Origin: an uncultured Verrucomicrobiales bacterium
Lineage (GTDB): Bacteria > Verrucomicrobiota > Verrucomicrobiia > Verrucomicrobiales > DEV007
NCBI GenBank assembly: GCA_937891465.1
Contig: CALAHF010000017.1
Location: forward strand, 1 to 64,000
Length of the DNA: 64,000 nt
Direction of reading: 5' to 3'
Shown: piece by piece, positions 34,679-42,535 of the stretch
How the letters are laid out: every line of letters starts with the position of its first letter
Position numbering within the stretch: the first letter of the stretch is position 1
Position numbers and translations under genes: made by a program
The notes under the pieces: generated by a model
Told to the model about the DNA's origin: nothing
The model's database searches: none
Seen by the model: only the letters and a program-made list of their open reading frames with translations

Positions 34679-36244
34679 ATGAAACTCATGAACACTCACG
34701 CTGCCCTCTTCTCAACCTTATCGGCTCTGGCGCTTACCCCCATGGGAATTGCTCAAACTGTAGACTTCGTAAAAGACGTGAAACCTCTCCTTGAAGGTGC
34801 CTGCTTGCAGTGTCACAGCACTGAACACGCTAAAAAAGAAGGCGGGGATTACATCATGGAGACCAAAGAGGCTGCTTTCAAAGGTGGTGACTCCTATGAA
34901 GACGAGGTGATCATTTCAGGGAATGCGAAGGATAGTCCAGCTCACTGGATGCTGACTCTCGAAATGGACGATGATGATCTGATGCCTCCCAAAAAGCCGC
35001 TCAACAAAGCGCAGCAGGCAATTATCGGAAAATGGATCGATGATGGAGCCAAATGGCCTGATGGCGTCGTTTTGGAAGATAAACCTCGGGTAAATTTCAA
35101 AAACATTAAAGCTCTCCTCGTCAAAGGAGGTAAAGGGGTCCCATTTACTCCTGCGGAAATCGATCGGCTTCGACTTTGGGCTGAACAAGGGGCTGATTGG
35201 CCCGAAGGACAAGTCATCTCCGGCGGCGGGGGTGAACTTGGTGATAATATCGCGCTTGTTAAGCAGATCCGGAAAACGATCCTCGAGAATTCTCCTGAAA
35301 AATCTGAAGGCGAAATGAAAGCCTACACCGGCGCGATCGCAAAAACCGGTGAAAAATATGAAATGGTTCCAATTCAGGGGGGAGAATTCACGATGGGAAG
35401 CCCTGACGCTGAAGAAGGCCGCTTTGATGACGAGGGCCCTCAGCACAAAGTGAAGATTGAGCCCTTCTGGATGGGTAAATACGAAGTGCAGTGGACCGAG
35501 TACGAACCTTTCATGGTGACCTCTGTCGCACGAAACAAAGATGGCTCTCCTGAAAAAATCACGGATGACATGGCACCGGTCGACATCGTTTCGAGTCCGA
35601 CAACTCCGTATGTTGAGATGTCATTTGGTCTTGGAAACGAGTCCGGATTTCCTGCGATTTGCATGACCCAGCACGGAGCAAATAAATACTGCCAGTGGCT
35701 CTCAGCACAAACCGGCCACTTTTATCGCCTTCCAACAGAAGCTGAGTGGGAATACGCCTGCCGTGCTGGAACAGCAGGTGCGTTTCACTGTGACGAGGCG
35801 GATCTCGCTGACTACGCCGTTTTTGATCCCGACCAGACCAGAAATGGATATGACAAAGTCGGCACGAAGAAGCCAAATCCATGGGGACTTTACGACATGC
35901 ATGGAAACGTCATGGAGTGGGTCATCGACCAGTATAACGAAAAACTCTACTCCAATCGGAAAGACACCATTGCAAATGGCCCCATCGAATGGCCTAGGCA
36001 ACTCTATCCTCGCGTTGCGCGTGGGGGTTCCTGGTATGATCCACCAGAAGAACTTCGCTCAGCACGCCGCATTTTCTCAGACGAATCCTGGAAAGTACAG
36101 GATCCCCAGTTGCCAAAATCAATTTGGTATCACACCGATGCTCAATGGCTCGGCTTCCGCATCGTCCGCCCTCTCACCATTCCTTCTGCCGAGGAGATGG
36201 AGAAGTTTTGGAACGTGGGATCTCTTGACGAAATACCGGAGTAA
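34679..36244 (+). CDS. Secreted protein fusing a planctomycete-type cytochrome c domain to an FGE-like (sulfatase-modifying factor) domain
   Basis: The 521-residue product has a signal peptide (MKLMNTHAALFSTLSALALT). Next comes a PSCyt1-type domain with a haem site CLQCH at about residues 39-43 and helices with LTLEMDDDDLMPPKKPL and IGKWIDDGAKWPDG. From about residue 230 an FGE-sulfatase domain follows (MVPIQGGEFTMGS, GPQHKVKIEPFWMGKYEVQW, FYRLPTEAEWEYACRAG, NPWGLYDMHGNVMEWV, VARGGSWYDPPEELRSARR). True FGE uses a Cys pair; here those positions were not identified, so it may be a binding domain instead. ATG 34679 is preferred over a TTG at 34631. A sulfatase is encoded at 2.8 kb. Confidence 0.9.
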   Translation: MKLMNTHAALFSTLSALALTPMGIAQTVDFVKDVKPLLEGACLQCHSTEHAKKEGGDYIMETKEAAFKGGDSYEDEVIISGNAKDSPAHWMLTLEMDDDDLMPPKKPLNKAQQAIIGKWIDDGAKWPDGVVLEDKPRVNFKNIKALLVKGGKGVPFTPAEIDRLRLWAEQGADWPEGQVISGGGGELGDNIALVKQIRKTILENSPEKSEGEMKAYTGAIAKTGEKYEMVPIQGGEFTMGSPDAEEGRFDDEGPQHKVKIEPFWMGKYEVQWTEYEPFMVTSVARNKDGSPEKITDDMAPVDIVSSPTTPYVEMSFGLGNESGFPAICMTQHGANKYCQWLSAQTGHFYRLPTEAEWEYACRAGTAGAFHCDEADLADYAVFDPDQTRNGYDKVGTKKPNPWGLYDMHGNVMEWVIDQYNEKLYSNRKDTIANGPIEWPRQLYPRVARGGSWYDPPEELRSARRIFSDESWKVQDPQLPKSIWYHTDAQWLGFRIVRPLTIPSAEEMEKFWNVGSLDEIPE

Positions 36245-36266
36245 GCTCTCCAAGACAACCTTTCTG

Positions 36267-36299
36267 AAAAAGCGGATCACAAGGTGGTCCGCTTTTTTT
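36267..36299 (+). terminator. Intrinsic terminator of the cytochrome-FGE gene
   Basis: AAAAAGCGGATCAC, loop AAG, GTGGTCCGC, seven T: a 14-bp stem with one G-U pair, 23 bases past the stop. Confidence 0.92.
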
Positions 36300-36351
36300 G
36301 TGCCCCGATTCGTCTTGATAGGACCGCATTCCAGCACCAAAACTCTACCCT

Positions 36352-37497
36352 ATGGCGTCGGACGCAGAAGTCTTCAGTGATAAACTCGAGCGGATGTTCG
36401 CCCATCTCGTTGAAGCCGAGCAATGGGAGCGCATTCTCGAACTCGGTCCGCAGCTGTTGTCGAACGACCCGGAAAACTGGTTTGTGCATGCCATGATGGC
36501 GCAGGCCGCTCTGGAAGTGGACGAAAAACTGAAGCAGGCTCGCCTGCATGGCAACGCCGCCCTTCGAATTGAACCCGAAGAATCGTTTTCGCATTTGCTG
36601 ATGGCGCGAATTCATCGCAAGGCAAATCGATTGCTCGATGCAAAACGATCTCTTCTCGAAGCTCTGAAATTTGAGCCCGAAGACGCTGATTTGTGGCAGG
36701 AATTCGGTTGGAATTGCTATCAGCGGGGAGATTTCATCACCGCGCGCGAAGCGGTAAAACAGGCAAGATCGTTTAAACCCAATGATTCCTCGATCGAAAA
36801 TCTCGCCACGGCCGTCGCCGGCCTCGCCGATGACGAATCGCGACTCGACGTCTACGATCAAATCGAAGGCTACGAACGCGCCCTTCGTCATGACCCGGAA
36901 GATGCCACCGTGATGCACAATATTGGGCAAGTGTTTCTGCAAGATCTCGACGATGGAAAGAATGCCGAAGAATGGTTTCGAAAAGCCGCGCAAATTGACC
37001 CGAACCAACCTCAGTTTCGAGAAGGCCTCATCGCCGCAATCCGAAGACGGGATCCCATTTTACGAGTCCTGAATTTCCCGTGGAATTGGTCAAAGCGGGC
37101 CTTTCGGGTCGGCGAACGCTGGCAGGCAAAGAAACGATGGCTCATCATTCTTCTTATCCCCTTGTCTCCGATCATTGGCGCGCTCCTAATCTCGGGCCTC
37201 GCCATCTGGGCAGTCTTCCTTTTCGGGCCGGCCAAACTTTACGAATGGCTCACCGTTACCGAAGCCATGAAAAAAGCGGGCGGTGTTTCGAGCTACAATC
37301 GCGGAATTCATCGCCTGCCCTTCCTGCTGCGCCTTTTAATATTTCTCTCGATCGTTCCGGTTTTTATCGGAGCAGTCGGGTGGTTCTTCACCGCACCTGC
37401 CGCAAAAGCCGATCATGACATCATCATCGGAGGCGGCAGCATCGTTGCGATGGCATTCGGCATTTGGTGGAGCGCTAAAAGGCAGAATCCTTCGTGA
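36352..37497 (+). CDS. TPR-repeat membrane protein
   Basis: The 381-residue protein has a cytoplasmic N-terminal 240 residues built of tetratricopeptide repeats (AALRIEPEESFSHLLMARIH, EALKFEPEDADLWQEFGWNC, ERALRHDPEDATVMHNIGQV, AAQIDPNQPQFREGL). These act as protein-binding scaffolds. Three hydrophobic segments follow (LIILLIPLSPIIGALLISGL, LIFLSIVPVFIGAVGWFF and IIIGGGSIVAMAFGIWW). Its partner is unknown. It follows the cytochrome-FGE gene after a strong terminator, so it is probably a separate unit, and converges with the SWIM gene with seven bases between. Confidence 0.88.
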   Translation: MASDAEVFSDKLERMFAHLVEAEQWERILELGPQLLSNDPENWFVHAMMAQAALEVDEKLKQARLHGNAALRIEPEESFSHLLMARIHRKANRLLDAKRSLLEALKFEPEDADLWQEFGWNCYQRGDFITAREAVKQARSFKPNDSSIENLATAVAGLADDESRLDVYDQIEGYERALRHDPEDATVMHNIGQVFLQDLDDGKNAEEWFRKAAQIDPNQPQFREGLIAAIRRRDPILRVLNFPWNWSKRAFRVGERWQAKKRWLIILLIPLSPIIGALLISGLAIWAVFLFGPAKLYEWLTVTEAMKKAGGVSSYNRGIHRLPFLLRLLIFLSIVPVFIGAVGWFFTAPAAKADHDIIIGGGSIVAMAFGIWWSAKRQNPS

Positions 37498-37504
37498 TTC
37501 CAAC

Positions 37505-38242
37505 TCACCCAAACGCCGCTTCCGGCTCCGCAATTTCAATCCCGAAAAGCTCAGACAAATCTCCCCCTTTTAAAACCTCCGCCGATTCGTCAGCCGTCGT
37601 CAAATCCCCTGCCCCCGCAGCCGCTTTTCCAGCAGCGATGATGAGCTCGCGGTGATCCACTTTCCGTAGCTTAAAAAACAGCTCAGGATTCTGATCCAAC
37701 TTCACACCGACCGCATACAAAACCGCCGCTGCATGTTTGCAAAGCGTCGCGTAATCCGGGCAATTGCAATCGAACCGGATTTTCTTGGGCTCAGGAAAAA
37801 GGCCTTCATCCTGGTCAGTGATCGCTGACAACACCCCCGGCCCCAGCTTTCCGCTCAACAAATCGACTAAATTCGTCACCTTCCCCGCGACTTTTTCTTT
37901 CAACGCTTCCCATCGCTGTTTCGGAAGCGAGTTGATCAAAATCACAACTTCATAAATCGATGAACCAGTGACGTAAGCAAAAATCTCGCCCTCGTTAATT
38001 TCCAAATCGTAAACGTTCCCAGCCCGCAGATAGGCACGCCCGCGCGGCAGACGCGTTTCGAAATCCATGTAGGACTCCACATTCTCATTCCACGCCTTGC
38101 CCCAAAACGTTGTCGACGGGTTTCCGCGCTTCACCTCCGTATTGATATTTTCAAAAGGCTCACCTTTAGCGCGCCGCTTCTCGATTTCCTTCGAGACCCG
38201 TGCCTGAATATCGGCTTTGCTTTCGTATTCGTACCAACTCAT
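37505..38242 (-). CDS. SWIM zinc-finger protein
   Basis: The 245-residue protein carries the SWIM signature CNCPD...CKH within FDCNCPDYATLCKHAAAVLY (about residues 158-177), a zinc-binding CxCx(n)CxH finger proposed to bind DNA or proteins. The N-terminal part has the pattern SWIM proteins often show: TFWGKAWNENVESYMDFETR, GRAYLRAGNVYDLEI, and NSLPKQRWEALKEKVAG. In many genomes such genes sit beside an SNF2-type helicase; none is here. It starts at ATG 38242 and is convergent with the TPR gene. Confidence 0.88.
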   Translation of the reverse strand: MSWYEYESKADIQARVSKEIEKRRAKGEPFENINTEVKRGNPSTTFWGKAWNENVESYMDFETRLPRGRAYLRAGNVYDLEINEGEIFAYVTGSSIYEVVILINSLPKQRWEALKEKVAGKVTNLVDLLSGKLGPGVLSAITDQDEGLFPEPKKIRFDCNCPDYATLCKHAAAVLYAVGVKLDQNPELFFKLRKVDHRELIIAAGKAAAGAGDLTTADESAEVLKGGDLSELFGIEIAEPEAAFG

Positions 38243-38310
38243 CTACACGAAAGCGTAGCACGAATTAGCCACTTTACGATTCAGTGAAACCCCAATTACG
38301 CTTCCGACTT

Positions 38311-39018
38311 ATGATTCGAAAAATTATTTCTCTCACTGCAATTGCCATCGCCGGGATTGCCGTCACCGCTCTCGTCGCTCAAGACAAATCAACCTCTGAG
38401 CATAATACCCTTACCAAATCCGAAAAAGCCGATGGTTGGAAACTACTTTTCAACGGCAAAGACATGAGCCAGCTGAAAGGCTACAAAAAAGACGCCGTCG
38501 GCGAAAAATGGCAGATTCAGAAAGGTGCAATCGTCTTCACTGCAAAAGGCGCTGGCGATATCATCACCAAAGATCAATACGAAGCTTTCGAATTTACCGT
38601 TGATTACAATATTTCAAAAGGCGGCAACAGCGGCCTGATGTTTCACGTTACCGAAACCGAAAAAACACCGTGGATGACCGGCCCTGAGATTCAAATTCAG
38701 GACAACGTCAACGGCCACGACCCGCAAAAAGCAGGCTGGCTTTATCAACTCTACCCTGCAGAAATCGATGCCACCAATCCTGCTGGCGAGTGGAACACTC
38801 TGAAAGTTCGGGTTTCACCAAAAGGCAGCAAGATTTGGATGAACGGAAAAGAATACACCTCGTTCGTAAAAGGCTCCGATGAGTGGAATGCTAAAGTGGC
38901 CGCCAGCAAATTCTCGAAATTCGAGAACTTCGGCAAGCCAACCAAAGGTCACCTCTGCCTTCAGGATCACGGAAACGTTGTGAAATTCCGTAACATCAAG
39001 GTTCGTGAGCTGAAGTAA
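38311..39018 (+). CDS. Secreted DUF1080 (3-keto-disaccharide hydrolase-like) protein
   Basis: The 235-residue product has a signal peptide (IISLTAIAIAGIAVTALVA) and one DUF1080 domain: DGWKLLFNGKDMSQLKGY, the central KGGNSGLMFHVTE and TGPEIQIQDNVNG, and a late WNTLKVRVSPKGSKIWMNG. The jelly-roll domain is concanavalin-like; characterised members hydrolyse 3-keto-glycosides after Gfo/Idh-type oxidation, which fits the Gfo/Idh genes elsewhere in the window, though not next door. ATG 38311 gives the signal peptide; a GTG at 38284 would extend it by nine residues. It converges with the Nramp-like gene. Confidence 0.9.
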   Translation: MIRKIISLTAIAIAGIAVTALVAQDKSTSEHNTLTKSEKADGWKLLFNGKDMSQLKGYKKDAVGEKWQIQKGAIVFTAKGAGDIITKDQYEAFEFTVDYNISKGGNSGLMFHVTETEKTPWMTGPEIQIQDNVNGHDPQKAGWLYQLYPAEIDATNPAGEWNTLKVRVSPKGSKIWMNGKEYTSFVKGSDEWNAKVAASKFSKFENFGKPTKGHLCLQDHGNVVKFRNIKVRELK

Positions 39019-39033
39019 TTCCGCCCGCCGAAA

Positions 39034-40269
39034 TTACATGATTTTATCGTAAACGGTCAGTGCGGTCTTCACCGCGAGACCGCAGGCCACGATAAATCCG
39101 ATGATCGCAATCACAAGAATCCAGCGCGGAACCTTGCGGTCACCGGTCAAATCCTTGCGCGTTCCCAAATAAATCAGAGCCGCAGCAAGAGCGGGAATTC
39201 CCAGCACCGTGCAGGCCTGAGCAAAGGTAATCAGGTTCACGGTGCTTTCTTTATTTCGCATCGCAAAGATCGAAATCACCATTCCACAAAGTAGCGCAAC
39301 AGTAGTAAGATGAAGCGGCCACTTTTCGGTCAAACGGCTACCTTTGCCTAAGCTGTCCGCCATCACCGTTCCGCCAATCATTGCGTTCACTAGGAATGAA
39401 CTCGCAGCTCCCGCAAGAATTCCGATCGCAAAAATCACCTTCGAGCTCGATCCAAAAAGCGGCTCCAACTGTCGAGCAACATCGCCGACACTCCCAAGCG
39501 TGACGCCGGGGTTTCCATAAAAAATTCGCGTCGCTGTCAGCAAAATCACGATAGTAACAAGACCCAGCAACGATATCGAAACGACCGAATCAACCACCCC
39601 CTTTTTAGCATCGGCAATTCCCCAGCCTTTCTCTTTTACCAAATACGCTTGGTAAAATGCGCCACCGACAGAAAAAGTCGTCCCGATCATTCCCAGCAAC
39701 GGAATCCAGTCCCGCGGCCCCGCAGGCACAACCGGCTCATAACTACGTGGCTGGAGATGCGCCACGACAAAGTTGAACAGGAATGAAATGACAATCAGTC
39801 CAATCAAAATTTTCATCAGCTTTTCGACCGATGAATAAAGATTTCGCATCAGATACAAACTCGCAATCACCAAGGCGTTCATCACCACGACCGTGATAAT
39901 TTTTGCTGTCGTGGAGATCCCCGCTCCGGGCGTCTTCTCAAGAAGTGGCTCTAGGCCAGCTGCGACCGCTATGTTGTTGCTGTTCTGAAAAATCGCGACC
40001 AGCAGAAACAAAATTAAACCTACGGCAACTGCCACCGGACGACCCAGCCGAGCCGCCAATTCGTCACACGGACTTTTTTCGAAAATAACGCCAATGCGGG
40101 CAGACAACGCCACCATTGCAATCATCAGAAATGCAGCCGCGCAAATCACGGGAACACCGATATAACCAAAGCTGGCCCCCACTTTCGAACTTGTCAGGAT
40201 ACTGCCGGGGCCGAGAACGACGGCGGCAACGATGATGGCTGGGCCAATGGAGCGGAAAAGGTTTTTCAC
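39034..40269 (-). CDS. Nramp-related divalent metal transporter lacking the DPGN motif
   Basis: The 411-residue, roughly eleven-helix protein follows the Nramp (APC superfamily) plan, beginning IGPAIIVAAVVLGPGSILTS. Canonical Nramp transporters have Asp-Pro-Gly-Asn in helix 1 and Met-Pro-His in helix 6 to hold Mn/Fe; here helix 1 has GPGS and helix 6 reads VGGAFYQAYL, so the metal site is rebuilt. Such Nramp-related proteins may move Mg, Al or other ions, or something else. The start codon is GTG 40269, inside a dispersed palindrome, with the same 25 bases as at lpxB. nagA-like starts upstream on the same strand, 29 bases away. Confidence 0.82.
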   Translation of the reverse strand: MKNLFRSIGPAIIVAAVVLGPGSILTSSKVGASFGYIGVPVICAAAFLMIAMVALSARIGVIFEKSPCDELAARLGRPVAVAVGLILFLLVAIFQNSNNIAVAAGLEPLLEKTPGAGISTTAKIITVVVMNALVIASLYLMRNLYSSVEKLMKILIGLIVISFLFNFVVAHLQPRSYEPVVPAGPRDWIPLLGMIGTTFSVGGAFYQAYLVKEKGWGIADAKKGVVDSVVSISLLGLVTIVILLTATRIFYGNPGVTLGSVGDVARQLEPLFGSSSKVIFAIGILAGAASSFLVNAMIGGTVMADSLGKGSRLTEKWPLHLTTVALLCGMVISIFAMRNKESTVNLITFAQACTVLGIPALAAALIYLGTRKDLTGDRKVPRWILVIAIIGFIVACGLAVKTALTVYDKIM

Positions 40270-40288
40270 GAGTCAATAGGGTTGGTTC
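40264..40288. repeat. Dispersed palindrome family, copy I (half unit, identical to lpxB leader)
   Basis: These 25 bases are identical to 13176-13200. They read TTTCACGAGTCAATAGGG then TTGGTTC, and include the GTG start of the Nramp-like gene (40267-40269, - strand). The second half-site is absent. Confidence 0.88.
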
Positions 40289-40298
40289 AAAAAACGGC

Positions 40299-41213
40299 TT
40301 ACAAGCCGATCGATTTTCGAGGATTGTGGCAGACGAGCTGTTCGATTTCGAGATCAGAAAGTCCGAGTTCGCGTGATAGGTTTTCGCGAATTTTCGGCAT
40401 GCTCACGGTGGAACCGGCAAGATTTGGCGAACCCGGGCGGCGCGCGACACCTGATTCATCGATTTCGACGGGAGCTCCTGACAACTCGTAAATCCCAGGT
40501 CCGAGTTTCGCCGCCGAGATTGCATCCGACGTCATTAGCGATCGCTCGATTCCGCTGATTTTAAGATAATTTTTCAGCGCAAAAAAATCGACGTGTGCGC
40601 CATCCGGAATGTAACAAATCCACAGTCGATCAGACAACGAAAGAGCCCGCTGAATAATGTTGTCGTGCCGCGGAAGAACCACGGGGCAACCGTTTCCGAG
40701 ATGCGTCATCATCGACAATCCGGCATCGATTGATCCAGCAAGCTGATCAAACGTCGGATCGCAATGGCCCGCAGAAACAGTGATGTTTTGATCTGCGAGA
40801 AATCGAGTCGTCGCGAAATCGGGATCATTTTCCGGAGCCAGCGTCACGATTTTCGTCAATCCTCCAGTCGCTTCAAGGAGCCGTTTCATGTCGTCGACAT
40901 TCGCCGGTTTCACGCATTCCGGCGGGTGCGCGCCGATGTATCCCACTCCGGAATTTAGAAACGGGCCTTCAATATGAAACCCGGCAACCATTTCCCGCAC
41001 CAGCTCATCCGATTCACGAAACGTCACCATTTTTTCCAACTTCGCGCACAACGAATCGACGTGATCGGTAATCACCGTTGCCAGAAATTGCCCCACGCCA
41101 TCGGCTTTCAATTCCGCACACGCAATGTGCATTTGCTCGGCAGTTAGATTTGCGGAGCAAAAATCTGCGCCGGCATAGCCGTTTACCTGAATGTCAAAAG
41201 GGTGTGTATTCAT
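40299..41213 (-). CDS. N-acetylglucosamine-6-phosphate deacetylase-like amidohydrolase
   Basis: The 304-residue protein has the NagA catalytic plan: DIQVNGYAGADFCSA, the metal-binding Glu in FHIEGPFLN, SAGHCDPTFDQ and MTHLGNGCPV with two His ligands, IPDGAHVDFFALKNY, and the catalytic Asp in MTSDAISAAKLGPG. It would remove acetate from GlcNAc-6-phosphate. It is about 75 residues shorter than standard NagA, because the N-terminal part of the small beta-sandwich domain is missing. The ATG at 41213 is followed at once by NTHPFDIQVNG, a genuine start. It lies upstream of the Nramp-like gene on the same strand. Confidence 0.85.
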   Translation of the reverse strand: MNTHPFDIQVNGYAGADFCSANLTAEQMHIACAELKADGVGQFLATVITDHVDSLCAKLEKMVTFRESDELVREMVAGFHIEGPFLNSGVGYIGAHPPECVKPANVDDMKRLLEATGGLTKIVTLAPENDPDFATTRFLADQNITVSAGHCDPTFDQLAGSIDAGLSMMTHLGNGCPVVLPRHDNIIQRALSLSDRLWICYIPDGAHVDFFALKNYLKISGIERSLMTSDAISAAKLGPGIYELSGAPVEIDESGVARRPGSPNLAGSTVSMPKIRENLSRELGLSDLEIEQLVCHNPRKSIGL

Positions 41214-41319
41214 CGTTGAATTGAGAAAGTAATGCTCGGAAGCGCCAAATGGTGGGCGGGGCTTAAAATATCAGCAAGCAGATAATTGCATAGCCCAATT
41301 CCCGATTCGTCGAACAGAC

Positions 41320-42432
41320 ATGAAAACTCGTTTCCGAATCTCGTTGGTCGTTGCCGCTGCGGCTTGTGCAGTTGGCTTTTCTGAAAAAGCCCAAGCCCAA
41401 TGCGACTTCGGTCACGGCGGCGGCTATGGATATGGCAGCAGCCGAGGCTATTATTCAGAGTATCAAGGTGGCTACGATCGGCACTACCAAACTCCGAGCC
41501 GTCACTATTATCGGGATGACTACGAATGCGATTATCGCGAACGGAGATACAGTCGAGTGGACGAATATGATCGTCGCGAGATTTACGATGATCGGACGCT
41601 TTATTCGGAGCGCCGTATCATCCGGGTGATCCCGGATCGAAGTGCAGTTACTCGTGCGGTCCCTGAAACTAGCGTCACCTCTCGTGAAGTTGTGCGTGAG
41701 CGCGCACCGCAAGTTGCACCAGCGGCTCGTGAAACTCCTGCCACAACGCCAACGGCACCTCGCCAGTCCACGCGAGATTCAGGAAAGTCGCCCGTTTCGG
41801 AAAATCCGGTCTCACCTTATCTGAACGATGACAGTCAGTCGCGGAAGCCGAAAACGGAACCTACGGGACCGATTGAAACCTTTAAATTGGACCTGCCAAA
41901 ACCGGCGCCAAGAGATCAACGCAGCGAGGAGCGGATTCCTGCTCCCCCAATTACGAAAGCTCCCAAAACTCCAGCAGCCGGGAATGCCCAGCGCTCAGTG
42001 GCCACATCGCAGAAATTCCCCATCGACATGGTCATTGCCAATTCTGACGATGAATTCACGACGATTCGTGAAGTGATCGGCAAAAACCAGGCAGTGTTAA
42101 TCGACTTCTGGGCTTCCTGGTGCGGGCCGTGCATCCAATCGATGCCGGCACTGAAGCAGCGGGCCGAAGGTTTGAAGGACATCGGCGTAGCGGTCGCAGG
42201 AATGAATGTGGAATCGGATGTCGCAGTCGCGAAGCAGATCCAAACCAAACACGGAATGGATAATGTCGATTGGTTGGTCGAACCAAAATCGATGCCATTT
42301 TCGGAGACATTCAACATCAAATCAATCCCCCAGGTTCTGCTCGTAGACAGCAAAGGAACGGTGCTTTTCCAAGGATATCCCAGTGATGAGAAACTTGAAA
42401 CGGCGCTGGATCAATTGGCAGCGAACAACTGA
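41320..42432 (+). CDS. Secreted TlpA-type thioredoxin-fold protein with Arg/Tyr-rich N-terminal region
   Basis: The 370-residue protein has a signal peptide (MKTRFRISLVVAAAACAVGF, ending about AQA). A low-complexity region rich in Tyr, Arg, Gly and Asp (about 28-110) follows, then a Pro/Ala/Thr linker, and from about residue 235 a TlpA-like thioredoxin domain with LIDFWASWCGPCIQSMPAL (Cys268, Cys271). The cis-Pro loop is IKSIPQVLLVDSKG. It would reduce or shuffle disulfides in the periplasm. The Arg/Tyr stretch might be a nucleic-acid or cell-wall binding tail (inference). It is the first gene rightward after the nagA-like gene, divergent from it. Confidence 0.88.
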   Translation: MKTRFRISLVVAAAACAVGFSEKAQAQCDFGHGGGYGYGSSRGYYSEYQGGYDRHYQTPSRHYYRDDYECDYRERRYSRVDEYDRREIYDDRTLYSERRIIRVIPDRSAVTRAVPETSVTSREVVRERAPQVAPAARETPATTPTAPRQSTRDSGKSPVSENPVSPYLNDDSQSRKPKTEPTGPIETFKLDLPKPAPRDQRSEERIPAPPITKAPKTPAAGNAQRSVATSQKFPIDMVIANSDDEFTTIREVIGKNQAVLIDFWASWCGPCIQSMPALKQRAEGLKDIGVAVAGMNVESDVAVAKQIQTKHGMDNVDWLVEPKSMPFSETFNIKSIPQVLLVDSKGTVLFQGYPSDEKLETALDQLAANN

Positions 42433-42448
42433 TTTCAAAGTTTTACCC

Positions 42449-42535
42449 TTTGGCCCTACCCCATCGCGGGTATGGCCGAAAAACAGAGAACCTCTGCGGC
42501 ATCTTGGGAGCTGTCGCGGAGGTTTCTCGCTTTTA
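42449..42535 (+). terminator. Two hairpins ending the thioredoxin-like gene
   Basis: First GGCCCTACCC and GGGTATGGCC (42453-42475, one mismatch). Then GAGAACCTCTGCG pairing with CGCGGAGGTTTCTC (42486-42529), followed by GCTTTTAC. The second may also serve the convergent EEP gene. Confidence 0.55.

Noticed and set aside
40270..40330. Mn-responsive riboswitch before the Nramp-like gene
   Set aside because: Only 29 bases separate it from the upstream gene and no riboswitch core is visible; only a repeat half-unit is present.
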